DNA of 64,000 bases from Chelydra serpentina (Eukaryota > Chordata > Testudines > Chelydridae). Position numbers and translations under genes: made by a program. Below the pieces are notes generated by a model, which was not told where the DNA came from, ran no database searches, and saw nothing but the letters and a program-made list of their open reading frames with translations. Location: NCBI GenBank assembly GCA_037349315.1, contig JBAIAC010000057.1:5332001-5396000 (forward strand), given 5' to 3'. Positions 12,535-22,600 of this stretch are shown in pieces (positions within the stretch are counted from its first letter, which is position 1; every line of letters begins with the position of its first letter).

Positions 12535-12640
12535 AGACTGCGTTTCCCAGAATGCATGCTGGAGGTAGTGCCCCAATGCATGCTGGGAGGAGGCATGTCG
12601 GCTGCACTGGCCACACCCCCGTATAAAAGAAGGGTCAGCA
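12535..12640 (+). promoter_or_regulatory. TATA box with ZNF143-like motifs
   Basis: A consensus TATAAAAG lies at 12622-12629. About 80 bp upstream is 'tttcccagaatgcatgctgg' (12543-12562), which closely resembles the TTCCCAGAATGCA motif bound by ZNF143/Staf. A second half-site, 'aatgcatgctggga', follows about 20 bp later. This arrangement fits a Pol II or snRNA-type promoter. However, no downstream exon or small RNA is recognised, and it could be an old repeat that carried such sites. Confidence 0.4.
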
Positions 12641-13720
12641 TGGCTGGAGATTTCTGCTTAGTACCCGCTGAACTGCAACTAGTACAGGGCATTCAGGTGA
12701 TCAGTGAGCCAGGTGCCCACATTGGCGATGTCTTGCCTTTGTCCGGTTGCCCTTTACGTCCCATACCCGGATCCTGGCTTTTGCTTTGATTCTTGGTTGA
12801 TTAATGCAGTTTGTTCGTGGAATGAGTGTTCATGAAAGTCATGGACGAATTACACTGGGCCAGAGCCAAGAGCAACGCAGGCAAGTGCTGGGCGTCTTTC
12901 CCTGTGCACAGATCTGCCAGCTCCCCCCGCTCCTGCCCCACAGCCCCCCTCCGGTTCCAGCCCTAGACTCTCCACACACAGCTCTGCTGGTGCCCCTTAC
13001 TCCTGACCTGCAGCCCCCCACCCATCCCCAAACCTGTTCCAGGTGCTGGCCTCACTCACATCCATCCCTTCTGATGCCCCTCGCTCCTAACTGCCCCCCC
13101 CCCTCACTGCTACTCCAGGCCATGCTCATTCAGGAGCCCCGTGTCTCCCACCAGGCCGGCAATGCTCAATTCACTCACCAGGACAGGAGTTGTGAGAAAA
13201 GGCAAATCCCCCCCCCCCCCCGCCCCATGTCCCTCCCCCCGCTTGGGATCCCCACAAAGAGCCAGTCTGGCCACCAGGAGCCCTGCAGCAGCCCAAGGCC
13301 GCTGGACCAGATCCCCGGCTGGTGTCCTACAACATCGCTCTGCTGGAGCCCCGGGGGACAGAGCCGCAGCGGGCGTGAATCAGGGGAGCTCATCAGATCC
13401 CAGCTGGCATAAACCCGTGCCGCTCCAGGGACGTTAACCGAACCACACCCATTTAGAGCCGCTGGGGGTCGGGCCCCTTGACCCCAACGTGACTCTCTCG
13501 CATGAGAACAGGGATGGAGGAGCGGGCACGTTTTCACTGCTAGGACCTGATCCTGTGAGGGGCTGGGCTCCAGGTCACCCTGGGCTGGGCCAAATCCCAA
13601 AAGGCCTTCGGGTCTCCCAGCTGGGTCCGAGACACCACCGCTCCCTCCCCTCACTGCTCTGTCTCAGTCTGTTGCACTCCAGGGGGAAAGAGTCCTGCCT
13701 CTGGGGAGTCAATTCCCCGG

Positions 13721-14136
13721 TGTGACGGAGTAGAGAGCGAGATGGATCTGACCCGGGAGGCTGCATTGGAAATGCGAGACTTTACCTGAGGCTGTAACAT
13801 GAGCCAGGACGGGGGTTGGGAGGTGACACCTTTGGCTGGGAGAATGGACAGGCTAGAGGAGGGGCCCCGGGGGAGGGGAAGAGAGGCTGCTAGGGGTTTT
13901 GGTTTTTTGGTTTCAGTTCGAAGCTGGGTGGTGAAACGCAGGGAGCCCCAGAGCTGGGGTCTAAGCTCCCTGCCCCCCCAGAAGGCCCAGCAGAGGGGTC
14001 CTGGTCATACTTACAAGCTCTGTATGGACTCTTTCCTGACAACCCTAATAAACCTTCTGTTCTACTGGCTGGCTGAGAGTCACATTGAATCCTGGGAAGA
14101 GGGGTGCAGGACCTGACTCCCCCACACTCCGTGACA
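13721..14136 (+). repeat. 5' LTR of the Gmr1-like element
   Basis: This 416-bp LTR is bounded by TGTGAC and GTGACA. AATAAA at 14047-14052 is the likely polyadenylation signal, placing the R/U5 part in the last ~90 bp. No consensus TATA box is seen. An open frame of 105 residues crosses it and is repeated in the 3' LTR; I regard it as chance. Confidence 0.95.
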
Positions 14137-14138
14137 TC

Positions 14139-14156
14139 TGGTGGCAGCGGTGGGAT
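14139..14156 (+). promoter_or_regulatory. primer-binding site, tRNA-Leu type
   Basis: Two bases after the LTR, TGGTGGCAGCGGTGGGAT is complementary to the CCA-tailed 3' end of vertebrate tRNA-Leu (AAG type, ending ...ATCCCACCGCTGCCA). All 18 bases pair with the tRNA sequence as I remember it. Confidence 0.8.
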
Positions 14157-14390
14157 CTTCTGCACCCCATGAACGGCACTTCCTGCAGTAAGTGACTGGA
14201 GAGCAGTACAACGAAGGGGGATTGACGGGGAGCAGGTTGCTGAAGAGGCAGAGAGAAGCGGTTTCGGGGGCGGAGGAGTTACGCTTAACCCTGAGGGGTG
14301 TGACCAGTGAGAAGGGCTGGCACACTAGGGGTTCCTCCTGGAAGCCGTGGGGGCCAAGACCGCACAGGCCTGTGAGTGGCCAGCAGGAAG

Positions 14391-17300
14391 ATGTATGCTA
14401 AGCGCCGTAAGAACGACCTGGTGGAGCTGTGCAGGCAGAGGGGGCTGCGCGTTGGGAGGTCCACCAAAGACCAGCTGATTGCACAGCTGGAGGAGAAGGA
14501 TCGCTTGGACGACCCGATCCCTGCCCCTGGGGGAAGCCGCCCGACAGACGCAGCATGGGCCCCAGGGCCTGACCTGGCTGGGAGGGGTCAGACTGCTGCC
14601 GAGGACATCCCAAGACCCCTCTCACCTCTGCACAGGGGAGAGGTTGGGGAAAGCCCAGCAAATACCGAGGGCACCTTGACCCCGGCGGCCAGCAGGGGAT
14701 CTTCCCGGAGGAGCTCCCCATCCCAGCAGTGGAGGCGGCTGGATTGGGAGAGGGAGATAAAACTGAAAGAGCTCGAGTTGAGACAGCAGGAACTGAAGGA
14801 GGAGCGGGAAGAACGGGAAAAACAACGTCAGCACGAGGAGAAACAACGCCAGCGTGAGCTGGAGGAGAAGGAGAAACAACGCCAGCGTGAGCTGGAGGAG
14901 AAGGAAAAACAACGTCAGCACGAGGAGAAACAACGCCAGCATGAGGTGCAGGAGAAGGAGAAACAACGCCAGCATGAGCTGGAGCTGGCCAGACTGAGGA
15001 GCAGTGAGGCCCCGGCTGCGGTGAGTGAGGGGGAACCCAAGGCTACAGGGAAGTTTGATCGTAACTTCCTGGCCCGGCGTAAGGAAGGGGAAGACATAGA
15101 CAGCTTCCTGGCGGCCTTTGAGAATGCCTGCAGGTTGCACAAGGTTGACCCTGCAGACAAGATCCAGTATCTCACCCCCTTACTAGACCCTGCAAGCCTG
15201 GACGTGTACGGCCGAATGAAAGAGACGGAGACTGGGGACTATGAACTGTTCAAAAAGGCCCTGCTCTGCGAGCTTGGGCTGACTCCCGAGATGTACCGTC
15301 AAAGGTTCCGGGATCAGCGAAAAACCCCTGAGATCACATACCTACAACTGGCCAACCGGATACATGGATACGCCCGCAAGTGGACCGCTGGGGCCCAAAC
15401 TATGGAGGACCTGCTCGAACTATTCGTACTGGAACAACTGTATGAACTGTGCCCATCAGACCTGAAGGTATGGTTGATGGACAAAAATCCAGGGAGCCCG
15501 CAGCACGCAGGGCGGCTGGCCGACCAGTTCATGAACAGTCGGTCAAGGGGTGGCAGGGAGGAATCCCAAAGGAGCAGGCCCACCCTGAGGCAGCAAGAGA
15601 GTCACCACGGGACCCACCAAAGGGGAAATAGGGAGAACCCCCTCCCGAGGGGAACCTCCGACACCAGAACCAACCGACCTGCTCGAGGGGACCAACGGGA
15701 CATGAGCTGCTATCACTGTGGCCAGAGGGGCCACTTACGGTCCCAATGCCCCAAGATCAGAGACAGACTGAGCAGACCAAACCCACACCGGGTTAACTGG
15801 GTAGGGACCCAGCCGGACGAGGGGCCGACAGCCCAGAAGAGGGGGGCTGGCAGCTTATCAACAGCTCCGGATGGAGGAAGGCCCCAGACCAGCTCCTCGG
15901 GGGGGCTGGATGCCCCGGACTCAGGGTTCTCGGTTTATAGGGTGGCCGCGGGGCTGTCCCTTCGGAGAGAGTGCCTTGTTCCCCTGGAGATAGATGGGAG
16001 GAAGGTCACTGGATACTGGGATACGGGCGCGGAGGTGACGCTGGCCCGGCCCGAAGTGGTGGCCCCAGATCGGGTGGTACCCAACACCTACCTGACCCTA
16101 ACAGGGGTGGGCGGGACCCCGTTCAAGGTACCTGTGGCAAGGGTACACCTGAAATGGGGGGCCAAGGAGGGCCCCAAGGACATTGGGGTGCACCAGCATT
16201 TGCCCACTGAGGTACTGATGGGGGGGGACCTAGAAGACTGGCCCAGTGAGTCCCGGGACACCCTGGTCGTGACCCGTAGCCAGAGCCGGCAAGGGGCGCT
16301 ACGCCCGGGCCTCGGAGAGGGTGCCTTGCACGGGGCGCAAGACCCTGGCCCAGTGGGGAGGAAGTACCCCAGGACCCGGCGCAGCGAGGCTGCGACCTCA
16401 GACACAGACAGCACGAGGGAACAGGTTCCCATTCCTTCTCCAGCGGCTGAGTTCCAGGCCGAGTTACAGAGAGATCCCTCCTTGCGGAAGCTCAGGGACC
16501 TGGCCGACCGCAGGGAGGTGCGGACCATGTGGAGAGGTTGCCAGGAGAGGTTCCTGTGGGAGAAGGGGTTCCTGTACCGGGAATGGGCTCCCCCCGGTGA
16601 GATGGAGACGTGGGGGATCAGGAGGCAGCTGGTGGTCCCCCAGAAGTATCGCCGCAAGCTACTGTACCTAGCCCATGACATCCCTCTCGCAGGGCACCAG
16701 GGAATCCGGCGCACCAGGCAGAGGCTGCTACAGAACTTTTACTGGCCTGGGGTCTTTACAACTGTCCATCAGTACTGCCGGTCCTGTGACCCCTGCCAGC
16801 GGGTGGGGAAGGCCCGGGACAAGTGGAAAGCGGCTTTGAGGCCTTTGCCCATCATAGAGGAGCCCTTCCAGAAGGTGGCCATGGACATAGTGGGGCCTCT
16901 CAACAAGACAACCCGGTCGGGGAAGAAATACATTCTGGTGGTGGTAGATTTCGCCACCCGTTACCCCGAGGCGGTGCCCTTATCCTCCATTGAAGCAGAC
17001 ACCGTGGCGGATGCGCTGCTGACCATTTTCAGCCGAGTGGGGTTCCCCAAGGAAGTCCTGACAGACCAAGGGTCCAACTTCATGTCGGCCCTGCTCCGGT
17101 GCTTGTGGGAAAAATGTGGGGTCCGGCACAGCTGGGCCTCAGCATATCACCCCCAGTCCAATGGGCTGGTGGAGAGGTTCAATGGGACGCTAAAGATGAT
17201 GCTGAAAACCTTTATGAACCAGCACCCGCAGGACTGGGACAAATACCTACCGCACCTGCTGTTCGCCTACAGGGAAGTGCCCCAGGAGTCTACCGGATTC

Positions 17301-19286
17301 TCGCCCTTCGAACTGTTATACGGCAGGAGGGTACGGGGGCCCCTGGACCTGATGAGAGACGAATGGGAGGGGGAGGCGGCCCCCGAGGGAGAGTCAGTGG
17401 TGGAGTATGTCCTGACCTTCCGAGAGAGACTTACTGAGCTCATGGGCCTGGCCAAGGGAAATCTGACCAGAGCCCAGAGGAAGCAAAAGGTCTGGTATGA
17501 CCGCACAGCGCGGGCCCGCGCCTACGCCACGGGGGAGCAGGTGATGGTTCTCATTCCCGTGAGGAAAAACAAGCTGCAGGTCACTTGGGAAGGCCCTTTC
17601 AAGGTTGTCAAGCAGCTAAATGAGGTAAATTATGTGGTGGAGCTGTCTAACCGGGCACACCACTGCCGGGTCTACCATGTCAATATGATGAAGCCATATT
17701 ATGACAGGGGGAATGTGGTGCTGGCCGTGTGTGGACATTGGGAGGAGCAGGGAAGTGACCCTCTAGTAGATCTATTCCCTGAGACAAGAGCTGGCTCCTC
17801 CCAAGAAACGATCCCCCTCTCTGATCAGCTAACCCCTGCCCAGCAAGCTGAGATCAGAGGGGTGCTGCATCGGTACCAACAGCTGTTTTCCAACCAGCCG
17901 GGTCGCACTAATCTGACTGTCCACCGGGTGCAGACAGGAGCGCACCAACCTATAAGATGCTCCCCCTTCCGAGTCACAGGGAAGACAGCTCGGGACCTGG
18001 AAAGAGAGGTCAAGGACATGCTGGCTTTGGGGGTGATCCAGCCGTCGTCCAGCCCTTGGGCCTCGCCGGTGGTGCTGGTCCCCAAAAAGGATGGGTCGAT
18101 CCGGTTCTGTGTGGACTATCGGAAGCTCAATGCCATCACTGTATCTGATGCCTACCCCATGCCCCGGCCGGACGAGCTCCTAGACAAGCTGGGAGGGGCT
18201 CGGTACCTTACCACCATGGATCTTACAAAGGGCTACTGGCAAGTGCCACTGGATGCAGATGCCCGGCTGAAATCTGCCTTCATTACCCCTCTGGGGCTCT
18301 ACGAGTTCCTGACCCTGCCTTTCGGCCTCAAGGGAGCGCCAGCCACCTTCCAGCGCCTGGTGGATCAGCTACTGAAGGGGATGGAGAGCTTCGCTGTGGC
18401 GTATATCGATGACATCTGTGTCTTTAGCCAGACCTGGGAGGATCATGTGTCCCAAGTTAAACAAGTGCTGGACCGACTCCGGGAGGCTGGGCTGACCGTA
18501 AAAGCGGAGAAGTGCAAGGTGGGGATGGCTGAAGTGTCCTACCTGGGACACCGGGTGGGGAGCGGCCACCTAAAGCCAGAACCAGCCAAGGTGGAGGTGA
18601 TCCGGGACTGGCCCGCTCCACAAACTAAGAAGCAGGTCCAGGCCTTTATTGGGATGGCGGGGTACTATCGAAGATTTGTGCCCCACTTTAGCGCCATAGC
18701 CACTCCCATCACTGAGCTATGCAAGAAGGGGAAGCCAGACAAGGTGGTCTGGACCGAGGAGTGCCAGAGGGCTCTCTGTGCACTGAAGGAGGCTTTGATC
18801 AGGGGCCCGGTTCTGGCAAACCCAGACTTTGACAAGCCCTTTCTGGTGTTCACCGATGCCTCAGACATGGGTCTGGGGGCGGTGTTAATGCAGGAGGATG
18901 AAACGGGGCAGAGACACCCCATCGTGTATTTAAGCAAGAAGCTGCTACCCCGAGAGCAGAATTATGCGGCCATCGAGAAGGAATGCCTGGCCATGGTGTG
19001 GGCCCTCAAGAAACTAGAGCCGTATCTATTCGGGCGCCACTTCACCGTGTACACCGACCACTCGCCCCTGACCTGGCTACACCAGATGAAAGGGGCCAAC
19101 GCCAAGCTCCTGAGGTGGAGCCTGCTCCTGCAGGATTACGACATGGACGTGGTCCATGTGAAGGGAAGTGCCAACCTGATAGCGGATGCGTTGTCCCGGA
19201 GAGGGGGCCCTGAACTTCCCCAGGCCACTGGTCAGAGTGACCCCGCTCAGTTCAGTCTCGAAGGGGGGAGAGATGTGACGGAGTAG
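14391..19286 (+). CDS. Gag-Pol polyprotein, integrase before RT
   Basis: A single frame of 1,631 codons runs from the first ATG (14391); the frame is also open upstream through a GTG at 14376. In order it shows a SAP-like N-terminus (residues 1-40), a charged Gln/Glu/Arg coiled coil (about 120-205), a SCAN-like capsid segment (about 283-384) and a CCHC knuckle (C440, C443, H448, C453). It continues with a protease D-T-G-A at D544, the integrase HH-CC finger (H762, H769, C796-C802), and catalytic D832, D892 and E928 (D-X35-E). A GPF module lies near 1068. Reverse transcriptase follows with D1277 and Y-I-D-D (1338-1341), then RNase H D1489, E1529 or E1531, and D1556. There is no stop or frameshift. 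The stop codon falls 13 bases inside the 3' LTR. All catalytic residues I can check are present. Cleavage into mature proteins is inferred. Confidence 0.95.
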   Translation: MYAKRRKNDLVELCRQRGLRVGRSTKDQLIAQLEEKDRLDDPIPAPGGSRPTDAAWAPGPDLAGRGQTAAEDIPRPLSPLHRGEVGESPANTEGTLTPAASRGSSRRSSPSQQWRRLDWEREIKLKELELRQQELKEEREEREKQRQHEEKQRQRELEEKEKQRQRELEEKEKQRQHEEKQRQHEVQEKEKQRQHELELARLRSSEAPAAVSEGEPKATGKFDRNFLARRKEGEDIDSFLAAFENACRLHKVDPADKIQYLTPLLDPASLDVYGRMKETETGDYELFKKALLCELGLTPEMYRQRFRDQRKTPEITYLQLANRIHGYARKWTAGAQTMEDLLELFVLEQLYELCPSDLKVWLMDKNPGSPQHAGRLADQFMNSRSRGGREESQRSRPTLRQQESHHGTHQRGNRENPLPRGTSDTRTNRPARGDQRDMSCYHCGQRGHLRSQCPKIRDRLSRPNPHRVNWVGTQPDEGPTAQKRGAGSLSTAPDGGRPQTSSSGGLDAPDSGFSVYRVAAGLSLRRECLVPLEIDGRKVTGYWDTGAEVTLARPEVVAPDRVVPNTYLTLTGVGGTPFKVPVARVHLKWGAKEGPKDIGVHQHLPTEVLMGGDLEDWPSESRDTLVVTRSQSRQGALRPGLGEGALHGAQDPGPVGRKYPRTRRSEAATSDTDSTREQVPIPSPAAEFQAELQRDPSLRKLRDLADRREVRTMWRGCQERFLWEKGFLYREWAPPGEMETWGIRRQLVVPQKYRRKLLYLAHDIPLAGHQGIRRTRQRLLQNFYWPGVFTTVHQYCRSCDPCQRVGKARDKWKAALRPLPIIEEPFQKVAMDIVGPLNKTTRSGKKYILVVVDFATRYPEAVPLSSIEADTVADALLTIFSRVGFPKEVLTDQGSNFMSALLRCLWEKCGVRHSWASAYHPQSNGLVERFNGTLKMMLKTFMNQHPQDWDKYLPHLLFAYREVPQESTGFSPFELLYGRRVRGPLDLMRDEWEGEAAPEGESVVEYVLTFRERLTELMGLAKGNLTRAQRKQKVWYDRTARARAYATGEQVMVLIPVRKNKLQVTWEGPFKVVKQLNEVNYVVELSNRAHHCRVYHVNMMKPYYDRGNVVLAVCGHWEEQGSDPLVDLFPETRAGSSQETIPLSDQLTPAQQAEIRGVLHRYQQLFSNQPGRTNLTVHRVQTGAHQPIRCSPFRVTGKTARDLEREVKDMLALGVIQPSSSPWASPVVLVPKKDGSIRFCVDYRKLNAITVSDAYPMPRPDELLDKLGGARYLTTMDLTKGYWQVPLDADARLKSAFITPLGLYEFLTLPFGLKGAPATFQRLVDQLLKGMESFAVAYIDDICVFSQTWEDHVSQVKQVLDRLREAGLTVKAEKCKVGMAEVSYLGHRVGSGHLKPEPAKVEVIRDWPAPQTKKQVQAFIGMAGYYRRFVPHFSAIATPITELCKKGKPDKVVWTEECQRALCALKEALIRGPVLANPDFDKPFLVFTDASDMGLGAVLMQEDETGQRHPIVYLSKKLLPREQNYAAIEKECLAMVWALKKLEPYLFGRHFTVYTDHSPLTWLHQMKGANAKLLRWSLLLQDYDMDVVHVKGSANLIADALSRRGGPELPQATGQSDPAQFSLEGGRDVTE
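14810..15000 (+). repeat. in-frame coding repeat in Gag
   Basis: Imperfect in-frame units built on 'gagaaacaacgccagc(a/g)tgag' code for Glu-Lys-Gln-Arg-Gln blocks and form a predicted highly charged coiled coil. The unit number probably varies among copies of the element by slippage. It lies between the SAP-like N-terminus and the capsid region. Confidence 0.85.
19261..19273 (+). promoter_or_regulatory. polypurine tract
   Basis: AAGGGGGGAGAGA lies directly before the 3' LTR and is all purine. It is positioned as the plus-strand primer for reverse transcription and also encodes part of the polyprotein's last residues. Confidence 0.85.
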
Positions 19287-19689
19287 AGAGCGAGATGGAT
19301 CTGACCTGGGAGGCTGCATTGGAAATGCGAGACTTTACCTGAGGCTGTAACATGAGCCAGGACGGGGGTTGGGAGGTGACACCTTTGGCTGGGAGAATGG
19401 ACAGGCTAGAGGAGGGGCCCCGGGGGAGGGGAAGAGAGGCTGCTAGGGGTTTTGGTTTTTTGGTTTCAGTTCGAAGCTGGGTGGTGAAACGCAGGGAGCC
19501 CCAGAGCTGGGGTCTAAGCTCCCTGCCCCCCCAGAAGGCCCAGCAGAGGGGTCCTGGTCATACTTACAAGCTCTGTATGGACTCTTTCCTGATAACCCTA
19601 ATAAACCTTCTGTTCTACTGGCTGGCTGAGAGTCACATTGAATCCTGGGAAGAGGGGTGCAGGACCTGACTCCCCCACACTCCGTGACA
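19274..19689 (+). repeat. 3' LTR of the Gmr1-like element
   Basis: This 416-bp LTR matches the 5' copy except at two sites. One is CCTGGG for CCCGGG, a CpG change, and the other is GATAACC for GACAACC. AATAAA is at 19600-19605. The polyprotein stop codon TAG (19284-19286) lies within it. Confidence 0.95.
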
Positions 19690-19694
19690 CCCGG

Positions 19695-22600
19695 CTGGAA
19701 GCACTGGGGACGGGAGGCTGAGGAGGGCAGCACAGTCTCTCCCTGGCTGGGCAGGTCTGTGCGGAGCTGTGAGAGCCTCAGGCCCATCACCTAAAGCCTG
19801 CAGTTCGTGCATGAGAAAGACCAGGGGGGATGAGACGCAAGGAGCTGGCGAGGATGAAAGGCGGCCCATCGACTCCGCACCCTATGCACACGCGCTGCCC
19901 TGGCCCCGCGAGAGCTGAAGCGGATAGATCCGCGGCGCTCAGGAGAGGTTTGAGGGTGCTGGCCTGTCTCGCTGGGCTCCAGCGCTAGCGGAGATCCCAC
20001 AGGGACGGAGTCCGACGGGATTCAGAACTGGAGCTGTACGGGCTGAGCAGTGGGCACGGCAGGGCTGGTGCAGCCGGGGCTGCGGGAGAGCTGCTGGTTT
20101 GGACGTGGTGCACTGGAGTAGCAGAGGGCGCTGCAGACGAGGCCAGAGGCATACAGAGGAGGGAGCCCAGGACTGGAACAGCACATGGGTCAGGACTGAG
20201 CGGTCTCATCAGTGCTGTGCGCGTGTCAGGCTAGGACAGGGATAGCCGGGGGGCTGCAGGTGGGAACTGAGGTGCATCGGCAGAGCTGGGCGCACACAAA
20301 AGTCTCTGCAGGACTTGCCCACGCTATGGGCAGCTCTGTCTGCTGGGACACACGAGCCACCAAATTCAACCCCATGTCCCTGCTGCAGAAAGCAGCCAGT
20401 GGCAAGCACGGCTGCAGAGAAATGGGCCACAGCAACATCCATCAGCAAAACCTCCTTCATCTCCTGAACGGGGAGCGTCCACCATTCACCCGGCACCCGC
20501 CCGGCTCGGAGCCGCTCGACGGGGGTTTGCTGTTCAGTGTACCACTAAGCTTGCTCAGGTCATGCTTGCCACTCACCAAGGGGCAATGAGTAATTACAAA
20601 AATACCAAGGGAAAGGTCCAGCTGTCACGCGAAAGGCAGCACGCCGGCGAACGCTGCGCTAATTGCAGCCAAATGCAAACGGAGGGGCCGGAGAGCGGCA
20701 AGTGCAAATGCCACTTGTTGGCATTAGCGATTCCCCCGCGCCCGTCTGGGAGCGGAGGAGATGAGAAGACGGGGATGTTCGCACTAGAGCCTGCGCAGCT
20801 AATGAGCAAAGAGCCAGCGAACATGTCACCTGGAGGGACACACGTCCCCGTGCATTAGTAGCTTTAATTCACTTCCGCCGTTCGTCAAGCCCTTGGCGAA
20901 GCCGAGAACGGCACGACCCTCCCTCCGGCTCCCCGATAATTCCAAAGGGGTTTTTAAAACTCTGAGCCATCGGGGAAAGTCATGCTGGCCCCTTAAAAGC
21001 TCGACACTATTCAATGAACGTCACCCAGCTGGAATTTTAACAGGCCGGGATCTCAGGCCCTCACGACAACCTGCTCTCCCCTCCCTTGACCCGGAGCCAT
21101 GGGCGGCAGGGATCGAAGGCAAGGGGAGGTGAAGCCAGGTGTGGCCCCGCCCACACTCCATCCCGAAGCCCCTTCCTGCCTCCCACTCCCAGGCTGCTCC
21201 TCTTCCCGCCCTTGCTCAGCCTCTCCCCCGAAGCAGGCGGGGGCTGGGGTAGGGTGGGCCGGGACTTGAGGCGGCTGGGGCCAGTGCGTCAGGACTCAGG
21301 GCAGCTGGGGTAGGGCTCCTCTGGACATGGTGGGGGCCTCGGGGCTCCAGCGGGGGAGGCGGAAGAAGGGGTGGGGCTTCAGGTAGAAGGGGCGGGGCTA
21401 GCCTCCCTGAATGGGGGGGCCATGGTGTCACACTCCAACACGCATTTCGCAGCTCTCTGGGGAGCTGCTTTGGTTGGGAGAGACTTATGAAACCACGGCC
21501 TAGTGTGGGGCATCGGAGCAGCACGGAGGCCGTGAAGGAGCCTAGTACTAGTGTCTTTCCCCAGGTGTGGGTTGGCGTTAAGGGCCATGCTGCTGCCGCT
21601 GTTGCTGCTGCTGCTGCTAACAGGGCCGTGACTTTGGGAGAAGTTCCACTGCGGGAACCTACCCATGTGATCAAAAGCTCCTTGCGATGTATGGGCCCAT
21701 CCCCAGATCAGAGGCTGCAGGGAAGAACGTACCCAGCTGGAGGTCTACATCCCCTAGGAGGACGCTGACCAGCCAGAAGACAAGCTCCTTACTCCACTCA
21801 AGAGAAGGGGAAATTGCCCAGAAGAAGGGAGAATCTAAACGGATTCATTCAATCAGGAGGAGGAGGGGGTGGGAAATCGAGATACCAAGTTTTTATCTGC
21901 CTGGTGCACCAACCAACACACCGTGGTCTGACCTGCCCACGCGCTGCTTGAAGTGCCACCAGCGCAATGATCTAGGCCCCACGGCGGATCCTACTGACTC
22001 CCAACTGGAAGGGTCAGCGTGGAGACACGTGTTGTGTCGACGTCCCAAAGTGCAGCATCTTCCAGAACCTCATCACCCGGAACCTCCTGAGTGCCAGGCG
22101 TTTGCAAACTATCAGCCACACTGGGGGGGGGGGGGGGGGGGGGTTTGAAGGCCGGAGTTGAGGGTCTCCACAGGATGCTGCTGGTAAAACAGGCACCTCC
22201 AGAGCCCTGGGGCGCCAACATGGCGTCGTCGTGATGAAGTCGTCCTTTCCACTCCGTCAACCACGCCAGGGAAGAGCTGTCGGCGGCCAAAGGAGGATTT
22301 ATCGGATTTGACACATCACCTTTCTTAAGCACGTCAAACCGGGATGGGAGAACGCAACCGCCTTTCAACTAACGCTGACAGCAGCCTAATTAATGAGGGG
22401 AACAGCTGACAGCTAGGATGGAAACAACCCCAGTTGGGTTCTGTTTGCCCAGCTCCAATCAGCACAACAGAGGGAGAGGCGGTTTTTCGTGGCCACCGAG
22501 CGCTCATTTATTCGGCTGGTGAGGCAGGATTCTGGGGGGTCCACAAGGCAAGGAAGCTTTAAGCATTAAATGGAGCAATAATAAAACCATCAGCAGCTGT

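Larger units (their letters stand above)
13721..19689 (+). mobile_element. complete Gmr1-like Ty3/gypsy LTR retrotransposon
   Basis: This 5,969-bp element is structurally intact. It has two 416-bp LTRs with TGTGAC/GTGACA ends, a tRNA-Leu primer site, a 234-bp leader, one gag-pol frame and a purine tract before the 3' LTR. The 5-bp duplication CCCGG is exact (13716-13720 and 19690-19694). The LTRs differ at two positions of 416, both C in the 5' copy and T in the 3' copy (13753-13754 region, and about 14040/19593). The insertion is therefore young. The domain order Gag-PR-IN-RT-RH, with integrase before reverse transcriptase, is that of the Gmr1 group described in fish and other deuterostomes. 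Confidence 0.95.

Noticed and set aside
13799..14116. 105-residue frame in both LTRs (also 19352-19669)
   Set aside because: Its preservation follows from LTR identity. It matches no accessory protein and overlaps the polyadenylation region.
14622..15140. 172-residue minus-strand leucine-rich frame
   Set aside because: It is the antisense of the Gag coiled-coil repeat.
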